A DNA stretch of 64,000 nucleotides from Strongylocentrotus droebachiensis. Lineage: Eukaryota > Echinodermata > Echinoidea > Camarodonta > Strongylocentrotidae. The notes beneath the pieces are model-generated. The model ran no database searches. It was not told the DNA's origin and saw nothing but the letters and a program-made list of their open reading frames with translations. The DNA lies in assembly GCA_035222895.1 (NCBI GenBank), contig JAVYIG010006391.1, positions 54,789 to 118,788 of the forward strand, written 5' to 3'. The position numbers and the translations under genes are program-made. This document shows, one piece after another, positions 28,393 through 40,100 of this stretch (its first letter is position 1; each line of letters begins with the position of its first letter).

Positions 28393-30873
28393 AATTGAAG
28401 GGAGAGGTGGAGAAAGATGCGTATTTATATTAGTAAACTGACTTGGGGATGGGAGTGATTTGAGCAACAGGATTGAGGAGATAAGGACAATCAATATTAA
28501 ATCAGGTAAAACGAAAGATTTTAATTCAAGTGACCATCTGCCAGAATTGACCCGCTTCGCCCCTATAAATAGATTACAATATACATTATAGTTTCGACCA
28601 ATGCAAGAAAATGAAACCACCTGCCTTTAACGATACACTTTCAACGTACAAAACAACCCTTTTGTAAAAAAAGTTACATCTATTTGTTAATGATGACGTG
28701 AACATCTCGTTAGAGACAGTAGAGATATAGCGGAGGGATAGACAGAGAGACAGACAGGAAGTAAATGGGCGTGGTATGGGGGACAAAATAAGAACAAAAT
28801 CGAAAAATAGATAACCAGAATTCCCATTATCTTCTTCTTTTTTCACGGTGATTTAATTAATGTTATTATAGTGGAATGTTTAAAACTCCCTGTTAAGAAC
28901 CAGAAGGCATTTAATCATACACTTTAATACAGAGTTAATGCCCTTGTTGCTCCTAAAAGATGATATTGTGTATGTGGTCGAATCACTCTCTTTTTACGTG
29001 TTTAATAGCATTGTTTTTCGAATCATAGTTCCAAAATATTATAACAGGATTCTCGTTTTCATTACAGCTGATCGCTTTAACTTGACAGGAAACACAATGA
29101 ACACGTTTTCCTAGTACAAGATGTGCCTAAACATTGCTGAATACAATATTCGGAGCGATATCAAGTCACACGCTCAGTCTCGCAACCATCTTCCTTAAAA
29201 AAAACTGAAATGCACGGAGTATTTTATATAAATAACACATCAATCATGATAATGGTCTAAAGTGTATAAAATTATTCCACGTAATTAGATATGTTCGAGG
29301 TTATGATTAAGTATGATGATTGTTTTGTGTTTTTAATCATGGTCTATTATTATTAACTTGACGCTATTGATGTGGTAATTGTGATAATGTCATATCAGAG
29401 CATAGGGGAACTTTTGTAACCCCCGTAGTCATGGGAGCATGCATTGTCGAAATTTATTAGAAATGCCAGAAATTCAATAACGATATTCGAAAACTGAATT
29501 GATTTGATCATGATTTTGTTAACCCAGGAAAGCCCAATAAACTTCAATGCTGTTCTTCCTGAGCGACATGCAATTAAAATTTCCCAAGCAATTGCCAATA
29601 ACCTATTTACACCTAGGTGGAGAGTGTAAACTATGGACTAATGTCTTGCGGGGCTGGAATTCGAATCCTCAACCCTCGGAATGAGAGACGAATGAATGAA
29701 CCACCATACCACGATAGGTTTTATTTCATAATCTGTCGGAACTCTGAGAATTAGGGTATACTATAGCAACAATAATGATGGGTAGCTCGGTGTAACTTAA
29801 TTTCACTGCTAACCAACATAATAAAGTTAAATTCTTAGATTCCTAAAAACGAGCTGTTTATCTAATCATGACTTACGATTTTCTGGAATTGAAAATACTT
29901 ATGATAAGAGTGGTTTTCTTTTTTTCCGGAGATAATTTTACTGACTTTATATTTAAATACACGTTTAAGTCTACTTCATTGCGTTACTAGTCGTTGATTT
30001 AATTACTTTCGAGGAGAACATCGATTTTACGTCATCCGAATTAATTGATATTTTTCTTTGCAATTTTCACAAAAATGAAACAGTTACGAATCAAAAGGAT
30101 CTTTTTTGGAGCAAAAAAAAAACGTTATACAGTAAATGGAGGAATGGTTAAGAAATTGAATCATCATATAGATTCTAGAGATCAGGTGGACTTATTTTTC
30201 ATTAATCAACAATATATAGTTCAACTTGGATATCTGCTGCTTCTTAAAAAGCAGGGGGTTATTCCCTTTATTGCTGTCATTGGCCGTGCGAGCGGATAAA
30301 TCTTACACGTAGAATATACTGCTTTATCTTTCTTAACGTTGTTTCACGGTTGAGATAAGTTAATATTTTTCTCCACCGCAGAACATTCGATGCTGATACA
30401 TCGAGACAACATTTTTCAACATGGCACCTACGAAAATATCCCATCACTGCATGGGCAGCGGTAGGGTTATTACGCCACGAGTTGTGTTTATATCTTTGCC
30501 GATTAAATAATGTGATTTGCACAAATGGAGTTTTCCGCCAGCGGGATATGCAGGGAAGGAGCTTCATTCATCTTTTTCTTTTTCGTGATCTCAGATAAAT
30601 CTTGGGTAGCATGTTTGAACATGATATCCACATCCCAAGGCGAATCATCCGATGATTACATGAATCTCTTCTGACATAATTTTTCGACGTAAGCATGAAT
30701 TTGGAAGTAGCTTACAGCTTAAGAACGAGATTTTTCATTTGCTTTTCAATATCATTATTGAAGGCTGAGCAATCGATGTAATCAATAAATTACCGTTTAA
30801 GAGTGTATTCATCTAGTAATAAATTAAGTCAAGCGTATTAATGGTGTTGTGAAAGTTGGGTTTTAAAGAGGAA

Positions 30874-30912
<39 letters not shown>

Positions 30913-31544
30913 TAAGGGGGATGTTTCGCCAAAATAATACAGTACGAATTCGGAGAATTGTTCTTCTTCTTTTCATTTTTGAAAATTAATGAATAAAAAA
31001 AAGACAACAAAGTTAACAATTAAACAAATATATTATGAACAACCAAAAGACAATGATGCGAGGCTAATCTCAATCGAACACATTGTTTTAATCAGCGTTC
31101 TTGAACACTATCAGCAATAGAGGGCAAATGAAAATGAAAACACATATTCCAGAGAGAGGGGGGGGGGGAGACAGACAGTAAACGTGAGAGAGAGTGAGGG
31201 GAAGCCGAAAGAGGGGGTGGACAGAGAGAGAAAGAGAAAGAGTGAGAGGAAAGAGAGAGAGAGAGGGGGTAGAAAGAGAAAGAGAGAAAGAGTGAAAGAT
31301 AAGGGGATGGGATATAAAACAAAAAAGAAGTAAGACAATGAGTGACTCAATAATTTTTGAGGTCAAATGCACGAAGAGAGAATGGCATGATGGGGAAAAA
31401 ACCTAGGCTATAATTATGAAACAGAATTTGTTAACAGAAAATAAATTTATAAAAATGAAATACAGAAAATAGATGTAATAAGGGAAATAGAGAGAGACAA
31501 TTGCAGACACAGGCAGGCAGACATAGAAAGAGACATAGACGTAT

Positions 31545-31578
<34 letters not shown>

Positions 31579-33834
31579 CACTAAGAAACGCAGTGTCCTT
31601 TTTTTTCAAGAGACGACTATATCAGCGAATCTAAGCAACGAATCACACGATAGATATATCCCAAGATAAATTGGACACCACAATCAGGTTCCTCCCAGGC
31701 GAATTGATATTAGATTCTTGATAAGAAATAAATTGAAATTGAAGAAATATTGCTTGTCTGCATTACAATACAGTGCAATAACGTCTCCCGTTCGGTGGAA
31801 CTCCTTCCTTTGCATCCCCTGTATATATGTGAATACTATTTTGTCACCAACCATCTTTCGTTCGCCTCCAAATCACGTTACGACATTTCTTTGCAAGAGA
31901 CGACTGCCCGAATTCAAGGTTTACCGTCTCCATTGTGCGTACGTGTAATTTGATTTATTTTACGTCGCTTAATTAATTATGTTCTTCTTAATCAATTCTA
32001 CTCTTAAACATTCAATACAACGCGAACATTGAAACATATTGGCTCGAATGATAATGATAATAATAATACTAAACATAATAATAATAATAATAATAATGAT
32101 AATAATGATGATGATGATGATAATGAGAAGAAAAAGAAGAAGTAGAAGAAGAAAGAGAGAACATTATATTAAAAAACGAGAGTATTAAAGTATTTTGCGC
32201 CAACTCCACAACACTCATGACTTGTGTTAAAGGCACAGAACGACGGACATAAACATGCTGAAAATCAACACAAATGTGCCAATAAAACAATCTGCTATAC
32301 AGCAAAGTTGAACAGATTAGTTATAAGTGTATTCTAAAATAAATATTGGTAAAAATATAATAAGATTAAAACATCATCTAAGAAAATATGCAGATGAAGG
32401 AGAGAAAAGAAGGTGGTGGAAGGGGTTACATCACAGCTGTGACCGAGTCATCTAAGTAAACATTATTGCGTCTTCTTTCATACATTTTCATCAACCATAC
32501 ATTTTGTGACAAAGTATTTATTTAAAAAAAAAACTTTCGAAATACATTCAATGTTCTATGGACCTTCTGCGGAAGATAAGTATAACTTGATTATTTGATT
32601 TTCTGTTGGTTACATAACTGGTATCGGAACTATTCTTATTGTCAGTGGCATTAGTACACAGTACCACTTTAATACTACATGTATTTCCTTTTATTGGCCT
32701 CTCTTTGTCTTCCATTATAATTATTCCTAGCTCTCTCGCTGACAATCCCTACACCCTCCTTACATTGATTCAATACCACTTAACTCGTTTGTACTTCAAA
32801 TAGTTTGAACCGTGGTGCTTTCTGGTTAAGTAATCAACGGGTCGGAACTTTTCTTCATGAAATATGCAGGTTAATGATGATGCTGCCACTTCAAACCATA
32901 AATTAGTAATTTGCTATCACGCCTACGCCGTAACAGAATGATGGACCTTACTAGCCATCATGGTAACACCTTTTCAAACGCTGGTAGACGACAGATCCAT
33001 CAACTATACCCCCTAATGAAAACTCGAGTATAGCAAAGCGCAAAGTTTGCTCCTCTTGCAGCGGAATAAAGCCACAAGATGAATATTTTAGACCTCAAAT
33101 GCGAAGCAGAAGCCACCTTAAATCATCAGGCTGCTATACTGGCTCTAGCCACGCTTATCATGCAGACTTTGCCTCTTGCCAAAGGTCGCTTGAAAGTGTT
33201 ATTACGAGGGGAGAACATTAGGACATTAGTCTCTTGTATCTACGGATGTTATTTAATAAGCAAAGCAAGGTCATCGAAAAGCTGCCTGTCATTCTCCATG
33301 CATACGCATGCTTATTTGTTAATATGAGAATTTATAAAGACAACAAAATAGGTGCATTAACGTCTGAAGGGGACTGTATGAAAAGGAAGGAAGAGAAAGC
33401 GTGAAGGACGTACCTAAAATAGATGTGTGAAAGGATGTCTTTTCTGAATAGAAACGTGAGTTCTTTCTATGTGCGATTAATGTCCTGCTTTTGGCGCCGC
33501 CGATCTATCAAGGCCCGTGCATGCATTACGGAGGTGGCGCCGAATAGGTGAGGAATCGACTGCATTTAAGCCGTGTTTTCGAAAGATTTCACCGCCGTTC
33601 ACATTCTCACAATCCTGCACTCATTGATATGGAGAGACAGAAAGAGAAATCCTCGTGGAAAATACAATGTCACTATCCGCAAGAGGCTCCATTGAATTAT
33701 CTTCCTCTCTCTCTCTCTCTCTCTCTCTTTCTCACTCTCCCTGGGAAGGAAGGAGCAAGAGAAAAAGAGAGTGATTAATAGATAAATAGATCTATTAATC
33801 AGTCTCTTTTTCTCTCGCACCCTCCCACCCCCCC

Positions 33835-33868
<34 letters not shown>

Positions 33869-34102
33869 TCCCCACTCCTCTCTTCTCCCTTTTCTCTCTT
33901 TCTCTTTCCTTTTCACTGTACCTCGCTCCCTATCCATCACTCCCCTTCTCTGTTTATCTCTCTATAAAAAAATATATATATTTCTGTCCCTCTTCATCCC
34001 CATTCTTTCCTCTTGCGCTTCTGTCTTTTTCTTTCTTCCTGGCCTTTCCTAACCTATTCATCAGTCTCCCTTTCTCTACACCCTCTTTCTTCTCCCCCCC
34101 CC

Positions 34103-34139
<37 letters not shown>

Positions 34140-37100
34140 TCATGTATCCAGAGGCAAATTTAACGTTAACTGCGTAGATGAGACTGATAAATATTGAGAA
34201 AAACAGTGAGAAAGATAAAGACAAAGTTAACAAACACGAAGAAGAAAGCAAGCAAAAAAAGAGAGAAGACAAGAAGACACCCCCCCCCAACAACAACAAC
34301 AATAACAAAAAATAGTGAGAGTATGGATTGGGGAAGGAAAAGGTATAACAATTTTAAATTCACTGCTTACAAGTCAATTATTCATACCCTTACCAAGTTT
34401 TGAATTTGTTTAACTATACGAACACTTGATTTTTCCTGTTAAATGTTTCTTGAGAATGTGACATATTAAATCTTTCATCTAAAATTATTCAGCCAGTCCA
34501 CCTTTCATTCTTGAGTTATGAATTCATCTTCTGCTTGGTAAAATTATGAAAGCACTTGGTTTGTATGTATAAGCCTAAGTTTACAAAAGACGATTGTATT
34601 TGTGATCAGATCTTTCTCCTATATTTACATAACCTAACAAGATCTTCTCCGAGATATTGCAAAATAGATAGAAGTGATAATTATAAGTGAAGGAACAGAG
34701 CGACTGGCAATCAAAACTCTCCTCAAATATTAGTTTGTCCAACTTCATGATGAATATTTGTGCAGTGTGTCTTTGGAGTGTATCTAGGTAATCAACAGGA
34801 GGCCGTAAAGCAATGATCATGTTGTCGCTAAGAGACTCTGTGTCTGCTGACTCTGTTACCTATAGAATAATGACAATGAAACAATACGCTCTCAAACCAA
34901 CGCACATAACCACAAAACAACAAGCGGAGAAAATCATCTGAGAAGACGAATATGACTAAATACATGGGAATGACTATAATCAAATCGAACTAATTCGACG
35001 GAGTGAATTCAAAATTTTGTGATAAGAATTGAATATCGATCAAGTGGTTAGTTCATCAATCAATCTCAGTTCTCCAATTTCACCAGTGTATGCGTTGTGC
35101 TCAACTGAATGTGCGTCTATTCACTTGGGAGTCGGGCGAAATGTTGTCAGTCTGGAGAAATAATGTCCTCTTATAAGATTAAAGGATCGATGTATACCAG
35201 GAATGGACGTCATATCACAATATAAATGTATAGAAATTCATCTTTTGTTTTGTTTTGAAGACGGTAATATTAATGTCACTTTTGGGACTGAATCAAAGTA
35301 GGTTTTTAAAGTCCACAAACAATTTATGACGAGGAGGCCCGCGAGGAGGGCTGTGAGATATTCCGCAGACCTTTGAATCAAAGCCGGACGGTATTTTCTC
35401 TTACATCATCGTATTGCATTGTGGACTTCCATTTTCACGGCGGACGCTGAAATGCATGTGTACCCAATGTGACCAAAACCCTGAAATGACGTCTTTTTGC
35501 TAGACCAGGGGTATAGGGTTACGTCTTAGCGACGATGGAAAAGGGAGATCTTATTGAGTTGAACATCATGAAGAAATGCGGGTAAAGTAGGCTTACGAGA
35601 AGAAGACAAGCAAACAAGACTCGGTGATCGCTGGGCAAGACTGGCAGCTGCTGGATGGAGGGACTCAGACACCTCTGTGAAACCTGACGACGGCTCTCCT
35701 TGTCTCTCGTCTACTTGGAAAGTAAAGGGCAAAATGTCCCCACGGCACAATGGCAAGCAGATCGCATCGAATATTAATGTATACAATTTTGTATGACAAT
35801 TTGGAGGTAAAAAGTAATGTACGGTGCTCCCCGTTTTTGAATTTTTATCCACCTTTTACAACACCTAACGACTGTGTAGAGTTCCATTGCGGAGAAACAA
35901 GTATCACAAGCGTCTTCATTATTGTCAGCAAGGGAAAACACTGAGAATGTTCTCGTGATAACTCTTCTGGTTTTGTGCACTAATTATTTCATACTGTTAG
36001 TGATACTAGGAAGCAGACTCAGAATGACTGACGTTGTATGTGTCTGGTAGTATATTATTGATGTCTATTGGAAGTACAGGTTAAGTTTTTTCAAATCAAA
36101 CTCACGAAGGAATATTTCCTCAGTTACAGGAATCAAAAGCTAACAAAAAAACGATGCACAGAACAGAGACAGTAAACATACATTGTGTACTTTTAATATG
36201 ACAAAATTAGATTCTTATTAAACAAGTCTTAGTTCTTCCGCTCTATTCAATGCACTTTCAGTTGAGCTGTTCATCATATCACCTGTTTCACATTAATGAA
36301 ACAACGGATCTTTCAAGTTTATAGTACAATTATAGACCGTCTTCTCCTTTAGAGCATTTCAATAACATCACAGTAGCATGCACATAATGGTGATGTTGTT
36401 ATCACGATCCTACCATTCGTGCTCTGGAGATAACTGATCCACGTTCAATTTCTTACACCAACCATGGACGGTGATGGACCCCCCATTTCCCTCAACTTTT
36501 CAAGCTCCACTGCACTACTCTTGTAGCTACTTGTGCCCTCTATATAACAAACAATGCATAATCAGTGACCATTGGTCCCCCATGATCCTTTTTTATTATG
36601 TTAATTGAGAGCTGAGTTAATAAGATAACCACCTGTCCAGTGACCTTGCAGGGTTGTCTAATCCCTCCTGTAAACTAGTACAGATGTGCTTTAACCTTTA
36701 ACTTCAACATAATTACTGTCCGAAAACCCAACTGAAACCTAAACCTATAATTATCATTGATCGCCGTTACAATTTTGTTTATATTTCTAATGAATCTCTT
36801 ATTGTCAATGGAGATAGACTTACTTGGAGACATATTGTCGAAGTTGAAATTTCCACAGAGGACGTCAAAGGCCACTACTTCCTGCAGTCCTTCAAGACGA
36901 TGACTGTACACATGGAAGTTGTTAAGCCACTTCAAAATGGCGTCCATCTGAGCCGAGCGCAAGTCGTCTTCTGTCAAAAGTGAAGCAGAAAAAAATTTGT
37001 TTACAAATTAGTTTGCTATTTCTATTTATAAAGCCTGCAAAATAAATTTTCATGATGCGTCACAAACATAAACGTTTGTTTCTGAGATTCAAGATGTGAA

Positions 37101-40100
37101 AGCCTTATTTAGAAATGTGTGGGATTACACAAAAGAATCGTCAGCTTAAAAATGGACAAGTGGCGTAATTGGAGGTGCCTTTGGGGTCGAAGATCTGAAA
37201 CGTGTTTGTTTGTTAAGTGCCCCCTAAATCCGCCAGATATTCATTTACTTTTTCGGGTAGTTAGGACGTTTAAAAGCAATTGAAGATGGTACCAATATTG
37301 CTTTAAAATATCAATGAATTCTAGCATTACTTTTCAATACAACCAGCGTTTTTTATTTGCAAATAAATCGATCATATTTTCTGCTTCAAAGCCAGATCTA
37401 AAATAGATCTAAAATGCAAAAAAAAATATAGTTATATATAGCTGTATCTCCCAAGAAGACAAACCATATGCACTACAGCATCGTCAGGTATATAACAAAG
37501 TGCTGCCCTTTCTCCAAGCAACGTTGTTTGTTTCCTTTTCGGAGAATCGGCTATCCGTGCTAGGGACAAAATGGATTCCCTTCGGAAGCCTAATACGAAG
37601 GATTACATTCCATACTTCATCTTACAGTATTCATGAATACAACACGCAAGATTTAAAGCAGATGATTTTCATAACCAGCCGGGGTACTTTCTGAATATTT
37701 GTCTGAGCCCTATATGGTAAGCAATTCTTGTAATAGGAGCTCCATAGCCTCTCGGTTTAACACTCGAAAGCAATCACCTAAACGCAAGTACCCATATGCA
37801 GCCGGCATCTCTCTTGTGCCTGACTGTATGAGTTAGTTCCTTCTCATTTATAAAGTGAAGCTACGGTATCTCTTGAAAACTATACGAGGCAAGAAACTAA
37901 AGGCATATAGTGTATCTATGAATAAGATTATAGATAATGGCGGTGCTTATGCCTATGCCTCCCACACCCCTTCCCCTCCTCTGGTCTGGTATATGGGGAA
38001 AACATGTAAACATGATTTACAAAGTGAACCTTTTATGTCTCGTTATGGTATGGCTTGCTTTTTGGTTTTGACGGGGTAAAAGGGTATATGAATAACTATC
38101 CGTGGTTTATCTTTGCAAGCAGAATACACCCACCCCTCCTACTCAGTGCTTGGAGTTGCGGAATGCTTGGTGACCCCGGTGAGATTGGGGTGAAGCTTGT
38201 ATTCTGGGTCAAAAGAGTAGATGGTAAGACACCTGATAAATGTTTAATGACCTGAAAGGGCAATGCTCAAGGGTTTCTGAGAGGAGAAGCTGGGTCAGAC
38301 TGTTCGATGGGTGCTAGTTATACTTTATGAATGAAAATCATCATGGTACTACATCAAAGTTTTTTTTGTAGTCTCGTATAGTCAATCGAAAGGACTTTGT
38401 TCTTGAGATGGCCAAATGCTACATTCGTATCTTGAGTGAACGACCTGTCACCATACTTTGGTCATTCTCTAACTAAATCATCTCTCTTTCCAGACATGGT
38501 TAACACCATTTTACGGCCATCCATTATGCGGGAGCACTGTGGAATATTGGCGAAGGCTTTTGACTCCCATACGAGAGGTTCTAGGTTCCATCGGTACTTT
38601 CATCATCGGGCAATGTGTTTTGCTCACAATATTTTGTCCATCATCTCCACCCAGGTGTAAATGAGTACCTCTCAATGCTAGAGTAATAACAATCGCCGGG
38701 CCAGTTGAAAGAGCAGAATTAAAACAGTTTTGTTTACCCGGGGTAAATAAAAACCAAAGGTTATTAATTTATCCATTTATTTTCAATGTCAGTTCAAGTT
38801 GTTAATGAGTCAGGCAAGACGTAACGATACCTGCCAAGTGACAAAATGATCGTAGGGGTGTGGAAATCCACAAGTTTTTAGGAGTCATATTACTTCTTTT
38901 GGAGTTAAATCCACTCCCAATCATAGTGGAATCCACTCCAAAGCAGTGGCTGAATTACTCTTTGAGAGTAAATTCCACGATTTTGAGCGTGGATCCACTC
39001 TAAACCAAGTAACCCCTGAATTTATTGATTCTCTGACATGGGGGATATCCACTCCCCTATCATTCACGTAGTCGATGCTCATGTCTAAGGAAATGGTTGA
39101 TTGAGAGTAAATTATATAGCTTACGTAAGACCGGGGGCTTCAAATTACACCTCAGTGTTCTTAAACCCTCTAAGTAAACTCCTGCAATTGTAATGACACG
39201 TATTATGGGCTTACAAGTAGTTCTAAAACCACTTCACGATACTCTTTGTAATCCATTATTAGTAGACTGACTGACCAATGATAATGAATCCATATTTCAT
39301 TCTTGCATAATAACATTATAACATCTGTATGCGCTTCCAAATGACTTTGGATATTTCTGCCCCAGCTTTAGCCCCATCAAACGTAGAGTGCAATGCATTC
39401 AAGGGAATAAATCCTACGAGGTCCCTACTTACAACAAATGGTTAAAACGTAGCAAAGGAATGCTGATGTCATTTCATTCGTCAACCATATTTTTCCACTC
39501 AACAATGCGCTTTGTGGATTTTCCGATGAAAGTGTACACTTTCAGATTGCCTGACTATCTATAGTAGATGTGAAGCTTTCATCATTATAACAAAATTACT
39601 TTTTGAAATGTAATGTTTGCCTATGATATCATACCAATTAGATATTATCAATGTTGTTCTGAATGTAGCAGCATAGACCTTGCATTGGTAGCGGTACTGG
39701 TGGGACACTATTTTTCTTTCAACCTCTCTGTTTAAGGGTTCTACCTTCTTTTTCTTTCCATCATTCTTTTTTTCTTCCAGTATAATACCAAAAGAGAATA
39801 AAGGTTAAGGGTTGAGCGGTGAGATGACGATTGACGGCGTTTAGATCAATCAACGCAACATTAATGATATTTTTCTGTGAACTCATAATATACATGACTT
39901 GTATATGTCCATGTTTCGAAAACACATTAAAAGAGGCCAAACAATGTATGGAGTATAAAGGCGCCATAACTGAATAGGCTTAAAGTAATTAACTTAAATC
40001 AAGTGGCTACATAATGTGCTAGCGACTGAGTGAGGGGTAAGATGTTTTAATGAGTACTATAGATCTCATCAAAGCAGAGAGTGAAACACGACCATGAACT

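Larger units (their letters stand above)
16939..36823. other. 19.9-kb intron of the sphingomyelinase-like gene
   Basis: A single intron of 19885 bp, donor a|gtaagt at 36823 and acceptor ccag at 16939. It contains SINEs, a LINE end, minisatellite and microsatellite blocks (listed separately), and no nested gene that I recognise. Confidence 0.8.
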
